Below the pieces are notes generated by a model that saw only the letters and a program-made list of their open reading frames with translations, was not told where the DNA came from and made no database searches. Of a DNA stretch of 64,000 nt, positions 45,001 through 54,345 are shown piece by piece (within the stretch, counting starts at the first letter, position 1; each line of letters opens with the position of its first letter). Source of the stretch: Forficula auricularia (lineage: Eukaryota; Arthropoda; Insecta; Dermaptera; Forficulidae); the NCBI GenBank assembly GCA_024734495.1, contig JALMQS010000073.1:2054575-2118574 (forward strand), in the 5' to 3' direction. The translations under genes and the position numbers were made by a program.

Positions 45001-46269
45001 AATTTTTTAATGCGAAAATCTCATTTTCTTCAATATTAAGTGGCCCAAATACGAGTCGGACAGCACACTGATGGTTCTATTCCTAATAACTTCCTAAATA
45101 CTTGAGATATCAAATTCGTTCTTGTTTGTCGTTGACAAGCGGAGAATGTGGGATTTTCCGGAATCGTTTCATAATTTTAAAATAAGTCTAATCTAACGGT
45201 ATAATAATCATTTAAAAATTACCACTTTGGACAATGTCATACTGTCACTTTAAAGAGAAATAAATTTTGAATAAAATTAATCCTAATTCTACTTAAAGAG
45301 ATCTTTAATGCGATTCCTTAAACCTGATAATAGAAAAAAAAATTTAATTTTGATTCCATAAAAATTTCAACCCTCGCTAAAATAATTATCCAATTAAAAT
45401 TTTAATAAAATTTCTGTTTTCAGGGAAAATTGATGCAACTTTATGTTTACTAGCTACAATGCTAAGAATCACGGATGACAGACCTACTTTTAAATGGAAG
45501 CCTAATAATAATCTATTGACTTTTAAGAAAGTGCAAAGATCTAAAAGACAAGTCCTAGTTCAAATTTTAGTTCGGAAGAGAAATTATCAATTAATTGTGA
45601 TTGTTCTAGAAAACCCCAATTCCTTGTCTCCTTGTACTACTAGAATGATAACTATAGACTTGGTTGGTGTCGTAGCATATAAATTACTGAAATAATAAAT
45701 ATTTTAGAAAATGAAAATATGAGAAGAAGAAGAATTTTTAAATATTCGAAAGTTCATTATTTTTTTAATCTTATATAGTTGAGCTTATAATTTTGCTTTT
45801 AGTGAATTTTATTCTTGAAAAAAGATTCTCGTATTGTACAAATGTACATTCATATTTCGAAAAAGGGAATAAATATATCTCTACATATAAATCTCAATGT
45901 TATAAGGAAGTTTATGATTTTATGTTGGGCCACACTCATTGAAGTGCTGGGGCGCATGCGGCCCGCGGGCCACGGGTTGGACAGTCCTATACTAAAGTGA
46001 CGTAAACAGATCAGACAGTGAAATCTAGAAAAAACCAAAACCCAACCCGAATAAAATTTATGTCCATTTAGTACTGTTTTGAAGCTTAAATTGCCGAAAA
46101 AATAATAAAGATAAACGAAGGACTAATAAATAATTATTGTTCCCACCTACCCTTGTTCTTGAGAAACTCGAAGACCCCATGGTGGTACAATAAGGTCAGC
46201 AGTGACAATTTGGAACAAGCATAGCCATGTCCCAAAAAAGCGAAACGCTCTGGCTTGTGGGTCGTTCAT
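30044..46269 (-). CDS. Secreted EMI/FAS1 matrix protein (TGFBI/midline fasciclin-like), 3' end missing
   Basis: Extracellular adhesion protein of the TGFBI/periostin/Mfas family. Exons on minus: 46151-46269, 42914-43009, 38105-38511, 35321-35571, 33679-33915, 32315-32515, 32046-32227 and 30044-30242, all GT-AG and phase-consistent, giving 564 residues. Residues 1-24 form a signal peptide (hydrophobic WLCLFQIVTA). An EMI-type cysteine region starts QGPNVC (about 39) and runs through KVCGEP and FECCEGF to about 88. Four FAS1 domains begin near 95, 225, 360 and 490, with their H1 motifs TILAPSDEAF, SLLVPNDDAW, TLFIPKDSLV and TLLAPTDLAF. FAS1-4 is cut after HSLQ at a donor (30043), so roughly 100 residues are missing and no acceptor exon was found down to 18 kb. 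Introns are full of elements. The start is the only ATG before the signal sequence. Confidence 0.92.
31065..31245 (-). mobile_element. tRNA-derived SINE, copy 3
   Basis: Same family as 9364 and 12092, more diverged: B-box reads GAGTTCGAATCC and the tail GGCTGAAAATCC. A 9-bp duplication TCTGGTAAT lies on both sides (31056-31064 and 31246-31254). In an intron of the fasciclin-like gene. Confidence 0.8.
31323..31957. mobile_element. hAT-type element (CAGAGGTTCCCAAA ends)
   Basis: The ends CAGAGGTTCCCAAA and TTTAGGAACCCCTG are inverted. Flanks GTCTATAG and GTTTACGG match at five of eight positions, a decayed 8-bp duplication. No transposase frame. Confidence 0.6.
32587..32724. repeat. Palindromic repeat in the fasciclin intron
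   Basis: Inverted arms of about 35 bp (GAATGATCTAAGAT...GATAAGTTTGTTTA and its complement) surround about 68 bp. I see no hammerhead core. Its architecture resembles the other palindromic elements. Confidence 0.5.
33512..33621. mobile_element. Short hAT MITE (110 bp)
   Basis: CAGGGGTCGGCAAACC and GTTTGCCGACCCCTG are inverted ends. TCTAGAG on both sides (8-bp duplication with one mismatch: 33504-33511, 33622-33629) supports hAT transposition. In an intron of the fasciclin-like gene. Confidence 0.8.
34256..34414. repeat. Foldback repeat (CCGAGGGGTGAACC arms)
   Basis: GCCGAGGGGTGAACCACGA at 34256 and TCGCGGTTCACTCCTCGG at 34392 are imperfect inverted copies. Class unknown. Confidence 0.4.
36785..37165. 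mobile_element. Foldback element with long inverted arms
   Basis: Arms of about 150 bp (36790-36985 and 37005-37161) are inverted copies, from GTAAAA.CCG ends through GTGAAAC, CAAAGGTATTCAGTG and GACCTTCCGC to a 20-30 bp loop. It is non-coding. Superfamily unclear. Confidence 0.6.
37450..37928. mobile_element. hAT MITE with a perfect 8-bp duplication
   Basis: AATTCACA occurs at 37442-37449 and 37929-37936. Between them are inverted ends of about 45 bp (CAGGGCCGGATTTAAGAGTA type; the left first base is T). The 8-bp duplication assigns it to hAT. Inside a fasciclin-gene intron. Confidence 0.85.
38562..38696 (-). repeat. Decayed hammerhead-type repeat, copy 1
   Basis: On minus it aligns with 41273-41404 (about 85% by eye). 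At the place of a hammerhead core it reads CCTGAGAAAGCCG...CAGCGGAACGTAG, which is two or three changes from CTGATGA...GAAACGTA. Probably inactive. Confidence 0.45.
39440..39990 (+). pseudogene. Purine-rich retroelement C-terminus with a CCHC-like motif
   Basis: On plus a frame reads NDMTEKRDKKKWTRVRCDSV, then ILCRWCGEDKETFDHAKIC (C-x2-C-x8-H-x3-C). Such a zinc motif with this spacing is common near the C-terminus of LINE ORF2 proteins. In-frame stops on both sides show decay. The LINE assignment is inferred from the motif only. Confidence 0.5.
40366..40516. mobile_element. Near-perfect palindromic Harbinger MITE (151 bp)
   Basis: Two arms of about 69 bp are almost exact inverted copies around CTCGGATGGCCA. 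The ends are GGGCCGGTTGTATG, flanked by TTA on both sides (40363-40365 and 40517-40519), the PIF/Harbinger target duplication. High arm identity suggests a recent insertion. Confidence 0.85.
41273..41404 (+). repeat. Decayed hammerhead-type repeat, copy 2
   Basis: Partner of 38562-38696. It keeps GAAACGTA but the CTGATGA box reads CTAACGA. Stem II AGCCG...CG(T)C is partly intact. Confidence 0.45.
41985..42850. mobile_element. Palindromic element interrupted by a hAT copy
   Basis: Arms at about 41985-42040 and 42797-42850 are inverted copies (TTGGTAGATTTCACATAAAT, then ATCTCGAT). They are related to the arms at 19834 and 19979. A hAT-like element (42043-42795) lies in the loop, which explains why the hAT flanks are inverted rather than direct repeats. 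No hammerhead core remains. Confidence 0.6.
42043..42795. mobile_element. hAT-like element with CAGTGGCG ends, copy 2
   Basis: Same family as 13056-14103, without the 218-bp insertion, so it shows the empty site of that insertion. Non-coding. Confidence 0.7.
43238..43400 (-). pseudogene. Mariner transposase C-terminus
   Basis: On minus it encodes LPERWQKVLDQNGQYII at 43318-43368, the conserved end of mariner transposases. The terminal repeat GGGTTGTTCGGAAAGTAATT follows at 43238. The remainder of the transposase is not recognisable. Confidence 0.75.
43499..43579 (+). mobile_element. 5'-truncated copy of the hammerhead-type repeat
   Basis: 81 bp from CATCAAGCAG to CTTTTCAAT match the 3' part of 13539-13756 and 25900-26368. 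A perfect 11-bp duplication CAAAATATTTG flanks it (43488-43498 and 43580-43590). The hammerhead itself is lost by 5' truncation. Confidence 0.75.
43640..44610 (+). pseudogene. RTE-type LINE reverse transcriptase, C-terminal part
   Basis: The fragment opens GGRQGDPISPSLFSACLE (RT motif B), followed by LNHLRFAHD, where the catalytic FADD box has Asp to His. After frame breaks, one continuous frame (43909-44580) carries YIYLGRLLNM, LPALSYGCEAWTL and HDWAGHLARRED, the thumb and C-terminal region typical of RTE-clade ORF2. The 3' end is a short TAAGTAACTAAGTAAGTAGT tail, as in RTE elements. Inactive. Confidence 0.85.
44621..44890 (+). repeat. Two-copy tandem repeat, ~145-bp unit
   Basis: Both units open GATTTTGGTCTTT (44621 and 44766) and share AAAATGGATAG, TTAAT...TCTAA.GAG and ACAGGTTTTT..AATTAACTACA. 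Diverged, function unknown. Confidence 0.6.
44891..46150. other. First intron of the fasciclin-like gene, distal part
   Basis: AT-rich. GCCCGCGGGCC...GGACAGTCCTA near 45955-45990 looks like one end of a hAT element. The 78-residue frame at 45459-45695 has no recognisable domain. Confidence 0.4.
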
Positions 46270-47150
46270 TGTCTTAGCAACGAATGACAAATGCCAAGTT
46301 CACGCTTTAACATCTAAAGCAGATGATGAAGTTCTCTGACTTGTCCAATTAACCCCGTCACACAATAATTAAACCCAATTATTCTATTTTTAAGAAAAAC
46401 AATATAGTCGCCTAATTTGTCATTTGGATCATTTACTTGTTTGTGAATTATTTTTGTATACATATTTAGAAAAGTGCCTATTTCATAATATTTTACTTTT
46501 TTTTTGAAATTATTTAAATAAATATGATAGTTTATATTAATAATATTAAGATTTAATTTATTTATTTACATTTTTTTTCTTTCCTGATTTTTTTTTCATT
46601 AATTTTAATGAATTCAAATAGTCAAATGGCTAGAGTTGAGTAAATATTTGTCTATTGAATTAAACGTATTAAGAGTCATTAAGCCCAATATGCCAAATTA
46701 TTCTTTCGAAAACACAAGCGATTAATACTAGGTTTTAAATTGTTTCTGTCTAACTTGAAAGCAGGCTTGGCTGATTAAGAAATATAATATCGCAATAACA
46801 TCACTATATGGAGTCGGATGAGTTGGATATTAAAAACAAGTGGTCAATGTCCCCAAAAACTAGAGAATTTGTTAAATTGAAGGGATTAATATTTAATAAA
46901 CTTGTTATATTATACCAACCTATTAAATATTTAACAATTTTATTTTTTATTCAATGGATGGAATTATTTTAATGGGTCAAGCAAAACTGACCGAAAAGCA
47001 GGCCTGGAACTAGGGGGCCTTCTAACATGAAAAAATCTACTCACTGAGATAATAGGGACTACTATTCTTTGTTATAGTATAAAATTTAATAAACTCTTGA
47101 GAAATTTTGACCCTGTCATTTATGTAACTATATGAACGGTAGTTCATCAT
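46270..47150. other. Upstream of the fasciclin-like gene
   Basis: The promoter and 5' UTR should lie here. I see no clear TATA or initiator and no other gene. Several T-rich runs. Confidence 0.4.
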
Positions 47151-47334
47151 AATATTGTTAGAGTTAGTGGCTGTGATGAAACTGTAATAGATGAAGGAGG
47201 AGGTATCAGCCAAAGATGTAATCACTGGGTTCAATAAAACACCTTTAATAAGACGTTTCGGCCTGAATTTGAAGGTGTTGTATTCAACCCAGTGATTACA
47301 TCTTTGGCTGATACCTCCTCCTTCATCTAGTACA
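47151..47334 (-). mobile_element. Palindromic hammerhead-type element
   Basis: Arms at about 47196-47240 and 47283-47330 are inverted copies (ATGAAGGAGGAGGTATCAGC, then CAAAGATGTAATCACTGGGT). The loop on minus keeps GGCC-GAAACGTC but has lost the CTGANGA half. GTTCATCAT occurs on both sides (47142-47150 and 47336-47344) as a probable duplication. It is related to 641-778. Confidence 0.65.
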
Positions 47335-47939
47335 GGTTCATCATGATATGCATACTTTGAAGTTTAGCCGAAAATCTTGTATTTGCACATGAATCTTATA
47401 TTTAGAAATTTTGCAAATAACTATTTCCTTATCTATGATCTAGATGTTTTGGAAATTATCTGTATATATATGTGTATTATCTGTATCTGAATCTAAATAC
47501 AATTTTTCAAGATCATCTGTATCTCTATTTAGATGCTTTTAAAAATGTACTTTAACACTGTCTCACTCCACAGCTATATTTGTATATTGGCTACTGGCTA
47601 GCTTCTTCCTATAATACTCTCAAGGAGTTGGTATTGTAATTGCATTTCTAGCTAAAGATAAAGTCAGGCCCATGCCGTAATATGATACAGAGAGGCGGCC
47701 ACATCAGGTATCATAAGGGAGCGGCCAAATGCAAAAGCAAAATTAAAATACAATTTGCACCATTCAATTATTAAAAATATTTACTCAACGCTTTTATATA
47801 TTGGTCTATTTTATTCTGATATTGATGTAAGTATACCATTTATGATTTATCGCACGCCTCTGCCTAAGCGCATGTAATTTTAAGCAAAATTCTCAAAATA
47901 ACAAAAACCATCGATTGTACCCCAGACGTAAATCATATT

Positions 47940-48502
47940 GAACAGGTTTCTTAACAATAAGAGTTGGCGCTTTTAGCTCCATTCAAAATAAATATGAAAT
48001 TGAAGAATTACTTATTGTTTGTTTTGAAGCTAGTGATTCAACCGGAGAGGGTTTGACAAAACTTATTCTGACACATTTGCAAAAGTTAAGTTTTAAGTTA
48101 AAGTGTTTTAGAAGACAAGGCTATGATAACGGAGTTAATACGAAAGGAGTAAGAAAGGGTGTACAAAATAGAATAGGTAGGTACTTGAAAAATATCCAAG
48201 TGTGTTTTATGTGCCTTGCGAATGTCATTCTTTAAATCAAGTTGTGAATGATCTATCGCCTTCTTCTACAGAAACAATTTGTATTTTCTATTGTACAAGA
48301 AATTTACTATTTATTCTGGTTCTACAAAGTGTTGGAAAGTGCTAAAAAAATATATTTCACAATTAACTCTAAAACCATTGAGTGATACTAGGTGGTCAAG
48401 CAGAAGGGATCGGTTAAAACCTTTACTTTTTCAGCTTTGCGAAATCTATGATGCATTATTCCAAATAATAGAAGAAGCCAAAATGCAGAAACTAAATTAA
48501 AA
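47940..48502 (+). pseudogene. hAT-type (ZMYM1-like) transposase remnant
   Basis: Successive plus-strand fragments read EASDSTGEGLTK, then RQGYDNGVNTKGVRKGVQ (the hAT D-x-G block, QGYDNG), then FTIYSGSTKCWKVLKK and LKPLSDTRWSSRRD (the TRW block). Frameshifts separate them. The assembly gap truncates it before the dimerisation region. Confidence 0.8.
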
Positions 48503-48902
48503 NNNNNNNNNNNNNNNNNNNNNNNNNNNNNNNNNNNNNNNNNNNNNNNNNNNNNNNNNNNNNNNNNNNNNNNNNNNNNNNNNNNNNNNNNNNNNNNNNN
48601 NNNNNNNNNNNNNNNNNNNNNNNNNNNNNNNNNNNNNNNNNNNNNNNNNNNNNNNNNNNNNNNNNNNNNNNNNNNNNNNNNNNNNNNNNNNNNNNNNNNN
48701 NNNNNNNNNNNNNNNNNNNNNNNNNNNNNNNNNNNNNNNNNNNNNNNNNNNNNNNNNNNNNNNNNNNNNNNNNNNNNNNNNNNNNNNNNNNNNNNNNNNN
48801 NNNNNNNNNNNNNNNNNNNNNNNNNNNNNNNNNNNNNNNNNNNNNNNNNNNNNNNNNNNNNNNNNNNNNNNNNNNNNNNNNNNNNNNNNNNNNNNNNNNN
48901 NN
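48503..48902. other. Assembly gap (400 N)
   Basis: Undetermined bases. The transposase remnant enters it on the left and a MITE copy leaves it on the right. Confidence 0.99.
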
Positions 48903-49545
48903 CCCCCAGAAGTCTAAAAATGCAAAAACTAACTAAGGTAGAAATACATAAGAATCAGGTATTTTTGAGCCCATTTTCATTGTTGGGCAGTGTTATGTAT
49001 ACAAAATTTGGTTGAATTTGGTTCATAGACCTATATTTTAATTTTTTGGCCCCATTTTGGACGGTTAGTTTTTGCATTTTTAGACTTCTGGGGGCCCACG
49101 GATTATGTATACAAAATTTGGTTGAGTTTGCTCAAATGGCCTAGATTTTTAATTTTTAACCCCCTCTCCACCCCCCTTAATTATAGGTCGATATGCACCA
49201 AAATCTAATCAGCTCTTAATCTCAATGCAGCAAAACTGAAATTTGGTTTTGATATTCACACTAGTTTTTGAGCTAGATCGCCCACAAAAATTTGGTAACG
49301 CACAGACTAACAGACAAACAGACATTTTGACAAAACGAATATCATCTCGAAAAATATAATTTTTTTGATGTTCACTTATTAGGGCTTTTTTGTAGACCGA
49401 AATGCCATGGTTTCGCTCAATTTTTTTAATCAAAATACTTTCAGCCGTTTTTGAGATATTTCGAAAAAAAGAAGCAAAAAAAAACAACACTTTTTTCATG
49501 CACAATTACAAAATACTTCCCCATATCCTATATGGTAAAGTAATA
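48903..49545 (-). mobile_element. TTTACCATACAGG-ended element, copy C (partial)
   Basis: Minus-strand copy of 24611-25333, cut by the gap on its distal side and ending TATGGTAAAGTAA at 49545. The open frame 49209-49505 belongs to the repeat. Confidence 0.6.
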
Positions 49546-51926
49546 TATAAAATTTCAAGTTTATACGAAGTGTAATTCTTTGGAATAATATTTTATTTAA
49601 AATAAATTCAGTCTCGAAGCTATTGCAATCTATAACGATAAATTTGTCAGATTGTGTAAGGATGTTATCAATAGAGAGCGCAAAAAAGTCCCTCTTTTCT
49701 TGAAAAAAAGTCGCCTAAAAAGTCTCACTTTTTTGCATAAATAGTTTCTTTGAAAAAAGTCTGTTTTGGGCAATAAAAAAAGTCTGTAATTTTGTAGATA
49801 AATAGTCTCTGAATAGCCTTTATCAGAAAAAAAGTATCTATACATTCATAAATTTTATGTGTTGACAAAAAATAAATAAATAAATAAAATAAAAAATAAA
49901 GGAATTATCTTAGAATAAGGATAGAAAAACTACTAAGGCAGTTGAATAAAAGATTTCACTGTCGATGGTAACAGAATTGTTTTTATTTTAGGTTAAAAAT
50001 AAAATAAAATGAAATTGTTTACAAATTTATATTTAAATATATAAAAATTTGTCTTCGAAACTATAGTCTCTAGAAATAATTAAAAATTATTTTATTAAAA
50101 AACAGAAGACTCTCTCATTTTATTTTATTTTTAACCTAAAATACTAAGGCAGTGTTTCCAAACGTGGGTCCCACCCCCCACAGAATTCGAAAATGAACTC
50201 GATCAGAGCTTAAGCCTATGGCAGCTAGCTAGGTCATTAATCAAAACCTAAAAAATGAAATTTTTCGTCTAATATGGTTGTCTAAATACAGGCGTGGCCA
50301 TCGAGTGCTGCCATCTACTAATTTTATAGCGGCAAATTGATAAATATATTTAAGCAATGAGAATAATTTCTATTATGTTAATTCTCCAGAAATCTTACAG
50401 ATTTCATTTAAAAAAATCTGCTCTTAAATATAAATTACACCCACTAAAGGAATAATGAAGACAAATCCTCCGAAACTGTTTAAATAAAAAAATTGAAAGA
50501 AAATGTGAATTTTTTATAGTCTTTAATTATAATGAGTTGAAAAACAGCGAAGGATTTGGGCTAGAAACCTGAAAACAAATAGATTTCAAACTATTCAATT
50601 CAATCTTTTCAATTAAAGTGACAAGCGCATTATTACAACAGGTTAGTTTTTCACAGACAGGGTAATTTTAGCGATGTTCTTCTCTTTGCAACATTTTTTT
50701 GAGATCTCTAGTAAGTGTTTTTTTGCGAGGTGAGAGATTAAATCCCATAATCAACACCTTTACTCGTCTCTTTGACAAATAAAACAGAGGATACTGTGAG
50801 CCAATACTAGTCCCGGTCCACAGGGGGACTCTCGGGTAATTCCTATCCAAAACTTTAAAATTCAATCTAGAATGGTTGTTCCTCTAGTATTAGATAAAAT
50901 GAAATAAATTTTAAATAAAAGTATTATTTAATCGAGGAAAATTGCTAAAAAGTGCACGGATAGAATGATATCTCTTTCCTTTATAGCTCAGCTAAGGCAA
51001 GGATTCCAAATACAAGTCCAGACCTGTTTTTGACTAGTAGAAGTTAATTTCTTAATTTCTATTATTCTAGGAACGGCCTTTTGACTATTGCACTTGGACT
51101 AAATGGATACTCGTTATTATATGTATATAGAGAGAACATTCAATTAATTAAAGAACTTGGAAATGTTTTTAAAAGTAGACTTTAGATTTCTAAGAAAATA
51201 CAAGAGGTTGTCATATAATACTAGATCCGAGATGGAATGTATTATTTTTGTATATATAAGATTGTTTTCACTCCCTCGAAAATCGAGTCCGAGTTCTTTA
51301 ATTACATGATTTCACTAAAATTCAGACAAAAATAGAAAAAAAAACAAAAAAAAAACATTTATTTGCTGTGACTCTAACTGGCGAGCGTAGATTTTGAATT
51401 TAGATTCTAGATAAGAAAATATTAAATCTAAATAAAAATTAGATTTAGATATTTGTCATTTAAAATAATTAATTCACTGAAACCGCAAACAGCGTACCGA
51501 GCCTTGAAAAAGTTTCACTTTTTACTCCAATTTATTTTGAATTCTTTCACTATAGTCAATGGATGGTTTTTGGGTTTTAAATATATATAGAAATAGAATA
51601 AATATAGAATATACGGGTAGATTTTAAGGGTTGTTTACCTTTGGGTGAGTGTATGTATCTTCTGCTGTTGCCCCGATGAATTCTTGACCACAACTAAAGC
51701 GAAAATGCGAGGTCGAAAGAAACTCGATTAGATTAGCAAGCGGGCCAAATTTCTCCGAATTATATTCAATGGAAAATTGTAAAAAGCACTTTTTAAGCGA
51801 TTATTATTATTTTATTATAATAATAACAAAATAAAAGTAATTAAATATTGATGGTGTCACGGACCGTTTTTTTTTTTATTGAAAGACAAGATAGGAAAAA
51901 AAATTCAAAATAATTTTTCTTAAGAA
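49546..51926. other. Intergenic, AT-rich
   Basis: At 50050-50075 a stub GTCTTCGAAACTATAGTCTC matches the 25.9-kb hammerhead motif without its 5' half. At 50154 CAGTGTTTCCAAACGTGGG looks like one hAT end. No gene is seen. Confidence 0.4.
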
Positions 51927-52256
51927 GGGGCCGTCCATAAATTACGTCACATGAATTTCAAGATTTTTAGACCCCCTGTGTCACATTCTCTCACATTTTC
52001 ATTGAGCCCCCACCCCCACTGTATTGTTTCGTCACGCGATCACTTTTATACCCTATAATATAGATTTATTTTACCAACATTTTCAGGTTGGTATAATAAA
52101 TAATATGAAATCTAAAAAATATATTTGAAAATTTTCAAATTTTTTAATTTGACTTTTGTGTCAATACAATTTTTAAGATTAAAACCGGGCCCCCCTGTTA
52201 CAAATCTAAAATGCCCCCACCCCCCTTACTGTATGAAGTAATTTATGGACGGCCCC
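51927..52256. mobile_element. MITE with GGGGCCGTCCATAAATTAC ends
   Basis: GGGGCCGTCCATAAATTACG at 51927 and GTAATTTATGGACGGCCCC ending at 52256 are inverted. The 330-bp interior is C-rich on one strand and non-coding. Superfamily uncertain. Confidence 0.7.
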
Positions 52257-52916
52257 GAACCATAAAATTTTTAAGTTAAAAGAAATAAGGAATAAATTTA
52301 TTTTTAAAATGAAGACAATTTGAATTCACCTACATGCGTCTCTTATTTTAAAAGATACACATTTTCGACCTCTTTTAAATTCACTTTTATTTTATTACAT
52401 AATATATTATGAGGAAATGTTGTAATCGAAAATAGTTGTTGTTTTTTTGCTTTGTATTATAGAAATATCTCAAAAACTATTATTTATTATTCGCCTTATT
52501 AGTTTTTGCCTGTAAGTACATACAAAATAAAAATAGTATTCGTATATTTTGTGCAGTTTTTTATTTAAATCACAATCTAAAATTATTTTAGAGAAAAAAT
52601 ATTTAAGGGGCGGCATTTCGAAAACTTGCATCATACTGATTCTTTAATTTATTTTTCATCGCTTCTTAATAATAATTTTAAGCCCAATGATCTATGAAAT
52701 TGCCAGTCTTAATTCTTATATCAATCAGAGAGTATAAGTGAAAATTTTTGTAATAAGCGCCGAATTAAAATGGTAAGAACTAAAAATCAATTAAACATTC
52801 TCTTTTTCTGCTTGATACACAATGTTTGGACGTATTGATTGAGGGCAAGATATAATTTTAGCAAATTCTAATATTTATTTATTTTTAATGATATGTAAGA
52901 TAACATCACAATATAA

Positions 52917-53938
52917 TAAGCTGACGTGTTCTGATGTGGCCATCCACTTGATTTTACCTTACACACAGCTAAAATTATTTATAATCATGTAGGGGGGGGG
53001 GGGGTATTTTTAGAATTTTTATACTTCTGGTGTCTGATTATGTATAAAAAAAATTTGGTTGATTTACTAAAACCTAAATTTTCATTTTTTGACCACCCCC
53101 CCCCCCCCATTTTGGGGGGTTAGTTTTTGCATTTTTATACTTCTGAGGTCCCACTGATTATGTATACAAAATTTGGTTGAGTTTGCTCAAATGGCCTAGA
53201 TTTTTAATTTTGTAACCCCACCTCCACCCCCCTTAATTTTGGGTCGATATGCACCAAAATCTAATCAGCTCTTAATCTCAATGGACCAAAACTACGTGTG
53301 AAATTTGGTTTCGATATTCAAACTAGTTTTTGAGCTAGCTCGTCCACAAAAATTTGGTAACGGACAGACTAACGGACAGACAACCAGACAACCAGACAAA
53401 CTAACAGACATTTTGACAAAAAAATTATTATCTCGAAAAATATAATTTTTTCGATGTTCACTTATTAGTGCTTTTTTGTAGAGCGAAATGCCATGGTTTC
53501 GCTCAATTTTTTTAATCAAAATAGTTTCAGCCGTTTTTGGGATATTTCGAAAAAAAGAAGCAAAAAACCCACTTTTTTCATGTACAATTACAATACGTGA
53601 CCATACCATGTATGGTAAAGTCAAAAAATACTTTCAGTGACTTATTTTTAGTTTTATTTATGATCGAAAGTATGCAGTATGGGAGAAATTTCACATTTTG
53701 TGATTAGTAGGGGCGCAAATCATAGATTCCCACATGGACGGCTTTAGGTATTACGGTGGAACTGCTATTGAGCATCAAGTTTCTCATGCTCTCGTCAAAG
53801 ATTTTAAATATTTACATTCTCATAATTTAAATAGTATTTTATGACGTATTAATTGAAAAAAAATTCTTTGCAAAAAAACACTTTTTTCAAGCACGATTAC
53901 AATACTTGACCATATCCTGTATGGTAAAGTAAAAAAAT
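52917..53938 (-). mobile_element. TTTACCATACAGG-ended element, copy D plus stub
   Basis: 52917-53624 is a near full-length minus-strand copy with the one-sided flank GCTGACGTGTTCTGATGTGG. A second short stub (53880-53938) repeats only the ATTACAATACTTGACCATA end. Confidence 0.65.
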
Positions 53939-54209
53939 AACAAGGTGGACACTTGGATTTTGTGGTGGGGAAAGTTGAGGCAGGGAAGTTATAATATTTA
54001 GAAAAGATTTGTATAGAAAACTTAAAATTAAACAATATAAACATTTTATTTAAAAAAACATTTTTATAAAAATGACGACAACCTCTTTGTTGAATGTAAA
54101 GTACAATTTTAATATAAATCAATTCAAAATAATAATTTATAGAAATAGAAATAATATAAATTTTTTGGTATTTATTCACAGCATAAGAACAAAGCTATAA
54201 TAGTCATTT

Positions 54210-54345
54210 ATTTATCAAAAAAAAAGTTTCGACTGTAATCACTTGAATTGCACATTCTGGAGTCCAGAAGTAGGGGTCGAAACGTCGTGCATTCTGATTA
54301 AAAAATGTGCAAGCTAGGTGGTTTCCACTTCTCTTTTGATAAACA
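54210..54345 (+). repeat. Possible decayed hammerhead-type repeat
   Basis: GGGGTCGAAACGTCGTGCATTC at 54276 resembles the 3' half of a hammerhead (GAAAC-GTC), and TGCAC upstream can pair with GTGCA as helix I. The CTGANGA box reads CTGGAGT. Weak inverted ends TTTATCAAAA / TTTTGATAAA flank it. Confidence 0.4.

Noticed and set aside
45459..45695. 78-residue frame on plus
   Set aside because: No recognisable domain, no second copy and no splice context within an intron of the minus-strand gene.
53292..53624. 110-residue frame resembling those at 24649-24852 and 49209-49505
   Set aside because: All three are the same dispersed non-coding repeat read in one frame; stops and frameshifts differ between copies and no domain is recognisable.
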